Assembly: GCF_013377235.1 (NCBI RefSeq)
Contig: NZ_CP016226.1
Location: forward strand, 868,001-932,000
DNA from: Mannheimia varigena
GTDB lineage: Bacteria > Pseudomonadota > Gammaproteobacteria > Enterobacterales > Pasteurellaceae
Direction of reading: 5' to 3'
DNA: 64,000 bases
The notes beneath the pieces were generated by a model, which worked only from the letters and a program-made list of their open reading frames with translations, was not told the origin of the DNA and did no database searches. Position numbers and translations under genes: made by a program. Positions 41,701-50,489 of this stretch are shown one piece after another. Numbering within the stretch: the stretch's first letter is position 1; each line of letters begins with the position of its first letter.

Positions 41701-42576
41701 TTACTTTAGGATTGCTTGGGTTACTCTGTCATTACCGCCATAATCTCGAGCGGTTGCGATAGCTTCCCACAAGCTCAAATCAAATAAATTTCTGACCTGC
41801 TCGCCTTGCTGCCAGCCATGCTCTAGCATTAATGCCCCTTGTGGCTTTAAGTAAAGCGGTGCATTTTCAATAATTTTTTGCAAATCGCTCAACCCATTGT
41901 TATCGGCAACTAACGCGGTTAAAGGTTCAAAACGCACATCGCCAACTGTTAAATTTTCATCATCTTCATCAATATAGGGTGGGTTCGACAAAATCAAGTC
42001 AAACTGCTGATTTTTAATCGCAGAAAACCAATCACTCTGTAAAAATCGGACATTATCAAAGCCAAGATTTTGGCGATTTTCTTCCGCTAGTTGAACAGCA
42101 TTATGTTGAAAATCTACCCCGATAATATCAGCTTTATCGCCTAACTCACTCGCCATTGCTAACGCAATCGCCCCTGTGCCTGTGCCTAAATCCAAAATTT
42201 GCAAATTTTTCTGATTTTCTAACCGCTTGTGAGCAAAATCTAACGTCAACTCAACTAATCGTTCCGTATCTGGGCGGGGAATAAGCGTTGCAGTAGAAAC
42301 TTTTAACGGTAATGACCAAAACTCTTTCTCGCCTAAAATATATGCCATTGGCTCGCCATTTGCCCGTCTTGCTAATTTTTCGGCAAGTTGTTTTAACTCA
42401 CTTTCGGTTAAGATAGTTTCGCTAAACGCAAAAATTGCTGATTTGGTGCGTTTTGTAACTGCTTGTAGGAGCAAATTCGCATCGAATTTGGCATCTAAAA
42501 AAGGGTTATTTTCAGCATTCTCGAGCAATGTTTGTTCAGCAAAAATAAGCCATTCAGCATAAGTTTTGGGGCACAT
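41701..42576 (-). CDS. prmC: Release-factor glutamine methyltransferase PrmC
   Basis: This 291-residue SAM enzyme methylates the Gln of the GGQ motif in release factors RF1 and RF2. It has an N-terminal helical domain (TYAEWLIFAEQTLLE), GEPMAYILGEKEFWSLPLKV, the SAM motif ILDLGTGTGAIALAMA and the catalytic NPPY in LILSNPPYID. Its substrate RF1 (prfA) is encoded upstream, separated by a lipoprotein gene. Confidence 0.95.
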   Translation of the reverse strand: MCPKTYAEWLIFAEQTLLENAENNPFLDAKFDANLLLQAVTKRTKSAIFAFSETILTESELKQLAEKLARRANGEPMAYILGEKEFWSLPLKVSTATLIPRPDTERLVELTLDFAHKRLENQKNLQILDLGTGTGAIALAMASELGDKADIIGVDFQHNAVQLAEENRQNLGFDNVRFLQSDWFSAIKNQQFDLILSNPPYIDEDDENLTVGDVRFEPLTALVADNNGLSDLQKIIENAPLYLKPQGALMLEHGWQQGEQVRNLFDLSLWEAIATARDYGGNDRVTQAILK

Positions 42577-42606
42577 ATTGATATATTCCCAATTTAGAAT
42601 AGTAAA

Positions 42607-43140
42607 TTATAAAACCCTTACACAATTCCCAGAACGTACCGCTTCAGCAACTTTCTGTTCAATGCTAAATGCTTTGGTAGTAAAGTTACTTACGGCAAGG
42701 TTTACTTTGGCCTTGCCTGCTTTTTTTGTTTGTTGGTTTAATGCATCAAAATATTGCTGCTCTAAACTTTGTAGCTCTTGATTTGCTTGTAAATTAGCTT
42801 GAACTTCATCAGAATGAGCACGAGAAACCTTACTCTGAGTAAAGCTATAAGTTAGAGTGCTATCTGCAAATTTCCAGCTACCTGAACGCTCTAGGGCATA
42901 ATTAAATAACGGTTTTTCAGCAGGGAGCGTGACATTACCAAGATAGTTCGCTTTACCATTTTTTCCTAATTTCACTTTATTGGTAGTTGCAGCAACACCA
43001 TTCATAGCACATTCCCACTCTCCAACAAAATGCTCGGTAGTTGGCGTAATAACTTCGTTTTTTACTGTTGAACCTGAGTTAATAAAGCTATTACAAGCAG
43101 TGAGTAAAGCAGTTACAGTGATTAGTAATATTTTTTTCAT
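42607..43140 (-). CDS. Lipoprotein of unknown function between prfA and prmC
   Basis: This 177-residue protein has a lipoprotein signal peptide MKKILLITVTALLTAC (Cys16). The mature part has FVGEWECAMNG and NCVRVL at the end, two cysteines that could pair, and a helical stretch rich in Gln (LQANQELQSLEQQYFDALNQQTKKAGKAK). I recognise no characterised domain. To my knowledge other Pasteurellaceae have a similar short protein at this locus. It is absent at the E. coli locus. Confidence 0.85.
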   Translation of the reverse strand: MKKILLITVTALLTACNSFINSGSTVKNEVITPTTEHFVGEWECAMNGVAATTNKVKLGKNGKANYLGNVTLPAEKPLFNYALERSGSWKFADSTLTYSFTQSKVSRAHSDEVQANLQANQELQSLEQQYFDALNQQTKKAGKAKVNLAVSNFTTKAFSIEQKVAEAVRSGNCVRVL

Positions 43141-43165
43141 ATTGAAATTCCTCTTTATTTAGTCC

Positions 43166-43212
43166 ACAAGCGGTCAAATTTTACAAAAACTATGCAAAAA
43201 TTGACCGCTTGT
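43166..43212 (-). terminator. Inverted uptake-signal hairpin after prfA
   Basis: ACAAGCGGTCAA (43166-43177) pairs with TTGACCGCTTGT (43201-43212), with AAATTTT/GCAAAAA inner sequence. It lies just 3' of prfA on the minus strand and contains two exact USS cores. Confidence 0.65.
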
Positions 43213-43216
43213 AATA

Positions 43217-44299
43217 TTAGTTTTGCTCAGACAACGCCGCTAACTGATCCGCTTGGTATTCGGTAATAATCGGCTGAATTAATTCATCAATTTTGCCGTT
43301 CATCACTTCATCTAAACGGTAAACCGTTAAGTTGATACGGTGGTCGGTGACACGCCCTTGTGGGTAGTTGTAGGTACGGATTTTATCCGAACGGTCGCCC
43401 GAGCCGAGTAGGTTACGGCGAGTGTCTGCCTGTTCTGCCGCTTGGCGTTCTTGTTCAACTTGTACGATACGAGAGGCAAGCACTGCTAAGGCTTTCGCTT
43501 TGTTTTTGTGTTGCGAACGTTCGTCTTGGCACTCCACCACAATGCCGGTTGGAATATGGGTAATCCGCACCGCAGAGTCGGTAGTATTAACGTGCTGACC
43601 GCCTGCACCCGATGAACGGTAGGTGTCGATACGCAAATCAGACGGATTGATTTCCGGCATTTCGCTTTCCGGCAGCTCCGGCATTACCGCAACGGTACAA
43701 GCTGAAGTGTGAATACGCCCTTGCGATTCGGTTTTCGGCACACGTTGCACACGGTGACCGCCCGACTCGAATTTAAGCTGTCCGTAAACGCCTTCACCGC
43801 TGATTTTAACGATGATCTCTTTGTATCCGCCCTGCTCGCTTTCGTTCGCCGACATTTCCTCAATTCTCCAGCGTTTGCTTTCGCAATAACGGCTGTACAT
43901 ACGGTATAAATCGCCAGCGAAAATCCCTGCTTCATCGCCGCCTGTTCCCGCACGAATTTCAAGGAAAGCGTTGTATTCATCGTTTGGATCTTTTGGTAAC
44001 AACAAGATTTGTAAATGCTGCTCAAGGTTTTCAATTTCTGCTTTGTTTTCGGCAATTTCTTCCGCGGCCATATCCTTCATATCGGGGTCGTCTAGCAGTA
44101 ATTGAGCTTCTTCGATGTCGGTATTGAGCTTTTTCCAGCGGTTAAAGGTGCCGACCACTTCCTCTAATTGGGAATATTCTTTGGAATACGCACGGAATTT
44201 GTCTTGATCGGAAATCACCGAAGCATCGCCTAGCAACGCCTGTAGCTCTTCGTGGCGTTCGCTTAAACTTTCTAATTTATTGATAATGGAATCTTTCAT
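43217..44299 (-). CDS. prfA: Peptide chain release factor 1
   Basis: This 360-residue protein (E. coli RF1 360) terminates translation at UAA and UAG. The GGQ motif is in YRSSGAGGQHVNTTDSAVRITH near residue 235. The RF1 tripeptide region appears as VQRVPKTESQGRIHTSACTVAVMPE. hemA, which precedes prfA in enterics, is absent; pabA lies upstream instead, about 100 bases away. It heads the prfA-lipoprotein-prmC-sirB1-kdsA row. Confidence 0.97.
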   Translation of the reverse strand: MKDSIINKLESLSERHEELQALLGDASVISDQDKFRAYSKEYSQLEEVVGTFNRWKKLNTDIEEAQLLLDDPDMKDMAAEEIAENKAEIENLEQHLQILLLPKDPNDEYNAFLEIRAGTGGDEAGIFAGDLYRMYSRYCESKRWRIEEMSANESEQGGYKEIIVKISGEGVYGQLKFESGGHRVQRVPKTESQGRIHTSACTVAVMPELPESEMPEINPSDLRIDTYRSSGAGGQHVNTTDSAVRITHIPTGIVVECQDERSQHKNKAKALAVLASRIVQVEQERQAAEQADTRRNLLGSGDRSDKIRTYNYPQGRVTDHRINLTVYRLDEVMNGKIDELIQPIITEYQADQLAALSEQN

Positions 44300-44400
44300 T
44301 GAAAATATCTCTTAATATATTTGTGTAGGGCTAAACATTTTTCACCCCTACTGTTAGATTTTAAAAGGAAATAAACTGGCGGATTATAGCCGATTTTCCG

Positions 44401-44985
44401 TTAAAAATCTTGCTCAATCGCAAGCCAATTTTCCAGCATCTCTTTTCCGTATTCGGTGATAAAGGATTCCGGGTGGAACTGCACACCGAAAATCGGCAAC
44501 TTCTTGTGTTTAAATGCCATCAGCACGTTTTGTTCGCAAATAGCAGTGGCGACAAGCGGTGTATTTTCGAGAGAATTTTGCAAAATCCCCCAAGAGTGAT
44601 ACAGCCCCACTTGAAACTGCTTCGGCAAGCCGTTGAACATCGGGTTTGGCTCAATTTGGGTCAGCGTGCGTTGCTGCCCGTGGCGAACATTCTCCAAATT
44701 GTAAAGCGTGCCGCCGAAAAATTCACAAATCGTTTGATGCCCCAAGCAGACACCGAGAATGGATTTGGTTTGGTGATAACGTTCCAGCATCGCAAAGGTT
44801 TGTGGGTAAGCCCTCGGCACATCTGGGCCAGGGGAGATCAGAATATGGCTGAAATTCTCCACTTCGTCTAAGTTCAGATCTTCCACCAACTCCACTTCCG
44901 CTGGTACATTGATTTTGCGAAGTAAATCGACCAAGTTGAAAGTAAAAGAGTCGTGGTTGTCGATGATTAATAGTTTTTTTTGCAT
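44401..44985 (-). CDS. pabA: Aminodeoxychorismate/anthranilate synthase amidotransferase subunit
   Basis: This 194-residue class I glutamine amidotransferase has LLIIDNHDSFTFNLVDLLRK at the N-terminus, ILISPGPDVPRAYPQ, the nucleophile Cys in GVCLGHQTICEFFGG and the His-Glu pair in GVQFHPESFITEYG. It supplies ammonia to PabB. TrpG is nearly indistinguishable by eye, but pabB and pabC lie within 2 kb and no trp genes are present, so pabA is favoured. An exact uptake signal lies inside it (44552-44560). Confidence 0.88.
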   Translation of the reverse strand: MQKKLLIIDNHDSFTFNLVDLLRKINVPAEVELVEDLNLDEVENFSHILISPGPDVPRAYPQTFAMLERYHQTKSILGVCLGHQTICEFFGGTLYNLENVRHGQQRTLTQIEPNPMFNGLPKQFQVGLYHSWGILQNSLENTPLVATAICEQNVLMAFKHKKLPIFGVQFHPESFITEYGKEMLENWLAIEQDF

Positions 44986-45005
44986 TTGGTTAGTTCTTTG
45001 TTATT

Positions 45006-45162
45006 TCAAATCTCCCACTCCCCTCTTTTCTAAAGAGGGGCGATCATTCAGAAGGTATATTCCATTCATCTGACTATTTATTCTTAATGACGGCAGATGA
45101 ATTTATTAATTTCGGTGTTCTAGTTCCCCTCTTTAGACAAAGAGGGGATAAGGGAGATTTGA
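45006..45162. repeat. 157-bp imperfect palindrome, MITE-like intergenic element
   Basis: Two inverted copies of a roughly 67-base module surround a 21-base centre. Outer arms are TCAAATCTCCC (45006-45016) and GGGAGATTTGA (45152-45162). Each half holds a hairpin of CCCCTCTTT with AAAGAGGGG (45020-45040 and 45126-45147). Inner arms are ATTCATCTG (45064-45072) and CAGATGAAT (45094-45102). It fills the pabA-rmuC gap and ends one base before the rmuC stop codon. No ORF or target-site duplication was identified. Confidence 0.75.
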
Positions 45163-45163
45163 C

Positions 45164-46783
45164 CTATTCTTCTAATAATTCCTTGGAAACCATTTCCAAT
45201 TTGATGGTATCCACCTCATTTTCAATCAATTCCACCTGCGGCACAATTTGGCTGGCTTTGCTGGAAAGATGTTGAAAACGCTCTACTTTACCTAGCAAAC
45301 CTTGTCGCCCAACAAGTGAAGTAACGGCTTGATTATATTGATTATTCGCTGTGTTCAGCGTATTCCCCAATTTGGCTAAACGATCTGCCACCGCACACAC
45401 TTGGTTGTAAATTTCGCCCGCTTTTTCGCTGATTTCACGGGCTTCTGAATTGCCTCGCTCAATTCGCCATAAATTCGCTACGGTGCGTAAAATCGGCATT
45501 AGCGTGGTGTGCGAAACCAAAATCACGTTGCGTTCATAGCCAAAGTTGAACAGTTGTGGATCGTGCTTCATCGCCTCGATATAAGCAGGCTCAATCGGCA
45601 CGAACATCAACACAAAATCAGGGCTTTTAATGCCAAGCAAAGCACTGTAATTTTTCCTCGACAAATTTTCAATATGGGAGCGAAGCGAGCGACAATGCTC
45701 GTCTAATGCTTGAGAAATTGCAAAATTTTCTTCTGATCTGACCGCTTGATCATACGCCAGCAGCGACACTTTGCTGTCAATAATCAAGTGTTTTTGATCC
45801 GGCAGATGCACCACGAAATCCGGAGCAAAACGTCTTCCCTCTTCATCTCGAAAACTCTCTTGAGCTTGATAATGTTCGCCTGCCAGTAAGCCTGCCGATT
45901 GCAAGGCACTTTCCAACTGCACCTCGCCCCAGTTTCCGGCAACTTTATTATTACCTTTTAACGCATTCGTGAGGTTTTGTGCCTCTTCCGACATTGACAC
46001 GCCGATTTGCAATACCCGCTTAATTTCCGCTTCCAAATTCGCCGAACCTTTGAGCGATTCACTATGCACCTCGTTCACCCGCTTTTGGAAACCCTCAATT
46101 TGCTCTTTAAACGGCTTGAGCAACGCCTCCAGCGAGCTTTGATTAGTCTCGCTAAATCGCTTGCTTTTCTCATCTAAAATTTGTTGGGCGAGATGTTGAA
46201 ATTCCACATTAAGCTGTTGTTTTACTTCAATAAAATTACGTTGCTGCGCCTCAAAATTCGCCTGTTTTTCCGAAAGGGTAGTGCGAAGTTCCGTCAGCTC
46301 ATTTTGCACCTCATTCAAACGGCTAAACAGCGATTGATTTTCACGCTCTTTGTGCGACAGAGAACTCTGGCTAAATTGCAGCTGCTCTTCCAAACTTTCT
46401 GCTTTGGCTTGTGATGAACCCACCCGCTCTTTCAGCTCGTTAATATAACGCTCCAGCTCATTTTCATGCTGCTCGGCAACGTCTATTTTTTGCTGAATGC
46501 GTTGCAGTTGCACATCTCGCTCGCTCAAACGCTCACTCACCGCTTCAAATTTAGTCTGCTGCTGAATTGCCCACTGCTCAAGCTGATTTTTCTCTTGTGC
46601 TAAATTTTCATATTTTTGCTGAATTTGGTTAAAATCTGCAGTGATTTTGCTGAGATCTTGGCTTAATTCAAACGCATCTCGCTGATAGCGGGATTGCAGA
46701 AAGAATAGATAAATGCCAATCAGCACGCAGACGGCAAGGGCAACATAGAGCCAAATATCATCAATATTGAAGGATGCGTTCAT
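45164..46783 (-). CDS. rmuC: DNA recombination protein RmuC
   Basis: This 539-residue protein has an N-terminal membrane anchor (IWLYVALAVCVLIGIYLFF, residues 8-26), a long coiled coil (about residues 35-220, rich in Gln and Glu) and the conserved nuclease-like RmuC domain (LKGNNKVAGNWGEVQLESALQSAGL; FAPDFVVHLPDQKHLIIDSKVSLLAYD; SPDFVLMFVPIEPAYIEA). It limits inversions at short inverted repeats in E. coli. The start is set at MNASFNIDD, 33 bases inside the longest frame. Its stop codon abuts the palindromic element. Confidence 0.93.
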   Translation of the reverse strand: MNASFNIDDIWLYVALAVCVLIGIYLFFLQSRYQRDAFELSQDLSKITADFNQIQQKYENLAQEKNQLEQWAIQQQTKFEAVSERLSERDVQLQRIQQKIDVAEQHENELERYINELKERVGSSQAKAESLEEQLQFSQSSLSHKERENQSLFSRLNEVQNELTELRTTLSEKQANFEAQQRNFIEVKQQLNVEFQHLAQQILDEKSKRFSETNQSSLEALLKPFKEQIEGFQKRVNEVHSESLKGSANLEAEIKRVLQIGVSMSEEAQNLTNALKGNNKVAGNWGEVQLESALQSAGLLAGEHYQAQESFRDEEGRRFAPDFVVHLPDQKHLIIDSKVSLLAYDQAVRSEENFAISQALDEHCRSLRSHIENLSRKNYSALLGIKSPDFVLMFVPIEPAYIEAMKHDPQLFNFGYERNVILVSHTTLMPILRTVANLWRIERGNSEAREISEKAGEIYNQVCAVADRLAKLGNTLNTANNQYNQAVTSLVGRQGLLGKVERFQHLSSKASQIVPQVELIENEVDTIKLEMVSKELLEE

Positions 46784-46869
46784 CGGTAAAACCTTTTTCA
46801 AAAAAATGCTTTTCAAAATTCTTGCTTTGCATTATAACAGAGCTTTTCAGTATTAAGCATTTCCGTTTT

Positions 46870-47844
46870 ATGCAAGATTTTATAGACAATGCCAATCAAT
46901 ATGGCAAGACAAAACGCCCTTTTTTCTTCCTAATTGATTTTGAGCAACAAAAGCCCTTGATTTTTCCGCTCGAACAAGCTGCGGCAAGTGGTCTTTTTTT
47001 CGATTTTTTTTGCAAATCAAATATCGAAACTCCCTTCGAAAAAACAACTAAACCTTTTGAATTTTCAGCAAAAGCAATGACTTTTGCAGATTATCAGAAA
47101 GGGTTTGATCGAGTAAAAAAAGAGATTCAAGCAGGCAACAGTTACCTACTCAATTTAACTTATCCAACAGAAATCCAAACTAACTATTCGCTGGCAGAGA
47201 TTTTTGCCAGCTCTCAGGCAAAATATAAGTGCTACTTGCAAGATCAATTTGTCTGCTTTTCTCCTGAATGCTTTGTGCGAATTGAGCAGAACCGCATTTT
47301 TTCCTACCCGATGAAAGGGACGATTAATGCAAACGAAGAGAATGCGGAGAAGAAATTAATGGCTTCGGAAAAAGAGTTTACCGAGCATAATACGATTGTG
47401 GATCTGATCCGAAACGATCTTGCGTTAGTGGCGAAAAATGTTGAAGTCACCAAATATCGCTATGTGGAAAAAGTGCAAACCCATCGTGGGGCGATTTTGC
47501 AGACAAGTTCCGAGATCTGCGGCGAATTAGCTGAAAACTGGCAGGAAAATATCGGCACAATTTTAGCAAAATTATTGCCTGCAGGTTCAATTAGTGGGGC
47601 TCCAAAAGAGAAAACGGTTGAAATTATTCAGCAAGCTGAATGGGGTGAACGAGGTTATTACACCGGCATTTTCGGCTATTTTGACGGAGACAGTTTAGAA
47701 AGTGCGGTAGCCATTCGCTATGTTGAAAAAACAGAAAACGGAATGCAGTTTAGAAGTGGCGGTGGTATTACCTCACAAAGTGTGCTGGAGCAGGAATATA
47801 ACGAAATTTTAGAGAAAGTGTATGTGCCAATTTCCGCTGTTTGA
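46870..47844 (+). CDS. pabB: Aminodeoxychorismate synthase component I
   Basis: This 324-residue chorismate-binding enzyme, shorter than E. coli PabB (453), is of the Haemophilus type that lacks much of the N-terminal domain. Conserved parts are FFFLIDFEQQKPLIFPL, AGNSYLLNLTYPTEI, FSPECFVRIEQNRIFSYPMKGTI, EHNTIVDLIRNDLALVAKNVEV, LLPAGSISGAPKEKTVEII and GYYTGIFGYFDG. With PabA it makes 4-amino-4-deoxychorismate for folate. The start is MQDFIDNANQYG; the longer frame enters the rmuC start region. Confidence 0.92.
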   Translation: MQDFIDNANQYGKTKRPFFFLIDFEQQKPLIFPLEQAAASGLFFDFFCKSNIETPFEKTTKPFEFSAKAMTFADYQKGFDRVKKEIQAGNSYLLNLTYPTEIQTNYSLAEIFASSQAKYKCYLQDQFVCFSPECFVRIEQNRIFSYPMKGTINANEENAEKKLMASEKEFTEHNTIVDLIRNDLALVAKNVEVTKYRYVEKVQTHRGAILQTSSEICGELAENWQENIGTILAKLLPAGSISGAPKEKTVEIIQQAEWGERGYYTGIFGYFDGDSLESAVAIRYVEKTENGMQFRSGGGITSQSVLEQEYNEILEKVYVPISAV

Positions 47845-48442
47845 AACCATTTTAATCTTGGACGGGCAAGCTCAAAATTTGGCTTATCATCAACAGCGTT
47901 TTGAGCTGGCGGTGCAAGAGTATTTCGGGCAAAATCCTGCTTTTTCGCTGGCTGAAATATTAGAAATTCCAAACGAATTTCAACAAGGAAAAGTACGTTG
48001 TCGCATTGATTATAATGCCGAAAATTATGAGCTGAAATTTTTTGCTTATCAGCTAAAATCAATTTGCCGTTTTCGTTGCGTGGAAGTGGAAAATTGGGAT
48101 TATCACCTCAAATTTAGCGATCGCAAGCGGTTTGATTTGCTGAATATTTTGCAAAATGAGGAAGTGATCATTCTCAATAATGGCAAGGTAAGCGACTGCT
48201 CCATCGGCAATTTATTGTTTTTAAAACAAGGCATTTGGTACAGCCCGCAAGATTATTTACTTAAAGGTACGCAACTTTCGAGGCTTCTTGAGCAAGGAAA
48301 AGTGGTTTTAGCCGAAATTTACAGGCAAGATTTGGCAGAATATGAAAAAATAATGTTGATTAACGCATTAAATCCGTTCGATGAAAATCGGGCGTTGCCG
48401 TGTTCCGCCATTTATTTTTGTGATCTCGATCGAAAATCATAA
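47822..48442 (+). CDS. pabC: Aminodeoxychorismate lyase-like PLP enzyme
   Basis: This 206-residue class IV aminotransferase-fold protein is shorter than E. coli PabC (269). It has PLFETILILDGQAQNLAYHQQRFELAV, the probable PLP lysine in HLKFSDRKRFDLLN, EVIILNNGKVSDCSIGNLLFLKQGIWYSP and the GTQLSRLLEQGKV segment. It releases pyruvate to give 4-aminobenzoate. It overlaps pabB by 23 bases, indicating tight coupling. Lyase activity of the short form is inferred from context. Confidence 0.85.
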   Translation: MCQFPLFETILILDGQAQNLAYHQQRFELAVQEYFGQNPAFSLAEILEIPNEFQQGKVRCRIDYNAENYELKFFAYQLKSICRFRCVEVENWDYHLKFSDRKRFDLLNILQNEEVIILNNGKVSDCSIGNLLFLKQGIWYSPQDYLLKGTQLSRLLEQGKVVLAEIYRQDLAEYEKIMLINALNPFDENRALPCSAIYFCDLDRKS

Positions 48443-48450
48443 AAAAACAC

Positions 48451-48487
48451 TTGCAACTGGATAAGTAAATACTATAATAATATACAG
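48451..48487 (+). promoter_or_regulatory. recA promoter with LexA (SOS) box
   Basis: TTGCAA (48451-48456), 16-base spacer, TATAAT (48473-48478). CTATAATAATATACAG (48472-48487) resembles the LexA consensus CTG-N10-CAG with one change in the left triplet and overlaps the -10. Confidence 0.8.
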
Positions 48488-48533
48488 TTATTTTACACAA
48501 TAAGCATTTACCAAAATTGACAAAGGATAAAAT

Positions 48534-49637
48534 ATGGCAGAGAAAAAAGGTCAGAAAAATGCCCCTGTTAAGCAAATTGATCCAGAACAAAAAGAGAAGG
48601 CACTGGCAGCTGCATTAGCTCAAATTGAGAAACAGTTCGGTAAAGGCTCAATTATGAAATTGGGCGATACACAAGCATTAGATATTGAGGCTGTTTCAAC
48701 AGGTTCTTTAGGGCTAGATTCTGCATTAGGTATTGGCGGTTTACCAATGGGGCGTATTGTTGAAATCTATGGTCCAGAATCTTCAGGTAAAACAACCTTA
48801 ACTTTATCTGTTGTTGCTCAAGCTCAAAAAAACGGTAAAACTTGCGCATTTATTGACGCAGAACACGCACTTGATCCAACTTATGCACGTAAACTAGGTG
48901 TAGATACAGACGGTTTATTAATTTCACAGCCAGATAATGGTGAACAAGCATTAGAAATTTGCGATGCATTAGTGCGTTCTGGCGCGGTTGATGTGATCAT
49001 CGTGGACTCTGTAGCAGCACTTACACCAAAAGCTGAAATTGAAGGCGATATGGGAGATTCTCATATGGGCTTACAAGCACGTTTAATGTCGCAAGCATTA
49101 CGTAAATTAACTGCGAATATTAAATCAACTAACTGCTTGGTTATCTTTATTAACCAAATTCGTATGAAGATTGGTGTAATGTTCGGTAACCCAGAAACCA
49201 CAACGGGTGGTAATGCCTTGAAATTCTATGCTTCTGTGCGTTTAGATATCCGCCGTTCAGGGGTAGTAAAAGATGGTGATGAAGTTATTGGTAGTGAAAC
49301 CAAAGTAAAAGTAGTAAAAAACAAAGTTGCACCGCCATTCCGGGAAGTTCAATTTGATATTATGTACGGTGAAGGAATCGCCCGTATGAATGAATTGTTA
49401 ATTCTTGCAGAAGCACATGGCTTCATTAATAAAGCTGGGGCTTGGTTCTCTTACGAGGGCGAAAAAATCGGTCAGGGTAAAAACAACGCAATTAAATGGT
49501 TAAAAGAACATCCTGAAATTGCTGATAAAATTGAGCAGGATATTAGAAACTTACTCATCGCTAACCCGAACTTAGCATCTACACCAGATTCTAAGGACTC
49601 AGATGACAATGAAGAGTTTAATGAAGAAGAGTTATAA
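48534..49637 (+). CDS. recA: Recombinase RecA
   Basis: This 367-residue protein carries out homologous strand exchange and activates LexA cleavage. It has Walker A GPESSGKTTL (near residue 75), MRKFGKGS-like EKQFGKGSIMKLGD, SVAALTPKAEIEGDMGDSHMG, INQIRMKIGVMFGNPETTTGGNALKFY and an acidic C-terminal tail (DSKDSDDNEEFNEEEL). It is preceded by a LexA box and followed by a terminator, then recX. Confidence 0.99.
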   Translation: MAEKKGQKNAPVKQIDPEQKEKALAAALAQIEKQFGKGSIMKLGDTQALDIEAVSTGSLGLDSALGIGGLPMGRIVEIYGPESSGKTTLTLSVVAQAQKNGKTCAFIDAEHALDPTYARKLGVDTDGLLISQPDNGEQALEICDALVRSGAVDVIIVDSVAALTPKAEIEGDMGDSHMGLQARLMSQALRKLTANIKSTNCLVIFINQIRMKIGVMFGNPETTTGGNALKFYASVRLDIRRSGVVKDGDEVIGSETKVKVVKNKVAPPFREVQFDIMYGEGIARMNELLILAEAHGFINKAGAWFSYEGEKIGQGKNNAIKWLKEHPEIADKIEQDIRNLLIANPNLASTPDSKDSDDNEEFNEEEL

Positions 49638-49649
49638 TTAACTTAATTT

Positions 49650-49680
49650 ATGCGATTTTCGCTTAATGTGAAAATCGCAT
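49650..49680 (+). terminator. Terminator between recA and recX
   Basis: ATGCGATTTTC (49650-49660) pairs with GAAAATCGCAT (49670-49680), loop 9, then TTTTATTTC. recX begins 15 bases later, so its expression probably depends on read-through, as known for E. coli. Confidence 0.85.
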
Positions 49681-49694
49681 TTTTATTTCAATTT

Positions 49695-50174
49695 ATGAAA
49701 ACTATTGCGACAACCAAAACAAATAAATACACAGCAACTAATTATCTGCTATATTTACTTTCAAAACGTGACTATAGCGAGAAAGAGCTTCGACAAAAAC
49801 TCGAACAGAAAGAGTATAAAGCCGAAGAAATTGATGAAGCGATAGAAAAAGCTCAATCAAATAACTGGCAAAGTGATGAGCGATTTTGTTCAACGCTAAT
49901 CCGTTATCGTTCAATGCAAGGCATAGGTCCTCGTCGTTTAAAGCAAGAATTAAAACTCAAGGGTATTAAAGATTGGCTTATTAATCAAGAACTTGAAAAT
50001 GCGGAGACCGATTGGTTTAAATTAGCAGAACAAATTTTTGAGAAAAAACGGCCGCTTGTGTGGGATCTGAAAGCTAAACAAAAAATGTGGCGGTTTATGA
50101 TCAGTCGCGGTTTTTACAACGATCATTTTAGTCATTTAATGGATTTAGATTATAGTAGTGATGAATATGAATAA
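49695..50174 (+). CDS. recX: RecA regulatory protein RecX
   Basis: This 159-residue helical-repeat protein limits RecA filament growth. It has ATNYLLYLLSKRDYSEKELRQKLEQKEY, DERFCSTLIRYRSMQGIGPRRLKQELKLKGI and WRFMISRGFYNDHFSHLM, matching the RecX repeats. The upstream in-frame ATG at 49650 lies in the terminator stem, so MKTIATTKT is taken as the start. Its ribosome site is weak, in keeping with low expression. Confidence 0.93.
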   Translation: MKTIATTKTNKYTATNYLLYLLSKRDYSEKELRQKLEQKEYKAEEIDEAIEKAQSNNWQSDERFCSTLIRYRSMQGIGPRRLKQELKLKGIKDWLINQELENAETDWFKLAEQIFEKKRPLVWDLKAKQKMWRFMISRGFYNDHFSHLMDLDYSSDEYE

Positions 50175-50478
50175 AGAGAAAATAACCTTTTTTAGCCGAT
50201 TTGAATCAGATATTGTAAGCAGTAGAAAAACTATTACCATTCGAGATAAATCAGAATCTTACTTTCAACCTAACCAAGAATTAGCCGTTTTTACCAACGA
50301 AACAGATCGCTTTTTTGCTAATATCAAAGTGCTTTCTGTAACACCAATTCAATATGATGAGTTAAGTGAACAACACGCTCAACAAGAGAATATGAGCTTA
50401 GCTGAATTGAAAAAAGTCATTCGAGAGATTTATCCGAATGACAACTCCTTTTTTGTAATTCATTTTGAACTGATTTAA
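50167..50478 (+). CDS. yqfB: ASCH-domain N4-acetylcytidine amidohydrolase YqfB
   Basis: This 103-residue protein has the same length as E. coli YqfB: KITFFSRFESDIVSSRKTITIRDKSESYF and AQQENMSLAELKKVIREIYP. YqfB hydrolyses N4-acetylcytidine; the ASCH fold resembles RNA-binding PUA domains. The catalytic Lys lies in the RKTITIRD stretch. The start could be ATG 50161 or 50167; the latter overlaps the recX stop by 8 bases. Confidence 0.88.
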   Translation: MNKEKITFFSRFESDIVSSRKTITIRDKSESYFQPNQELAVFTNETDRFFANIKVLSVTPIQYDELSEQHAQQENMSLAELKKVIREIYPNDNSFFVIHFELI

Positions 50479-50489
50479 TTATTAACGCT

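Noticed and set aside
45087..45275. 62-residue plus-strand frame inside the palindromic element and rmuC end
   Set aside because: It runs antisense into rmuC, has no recognisable domain, and its first half is the inverted-repeat DNA.
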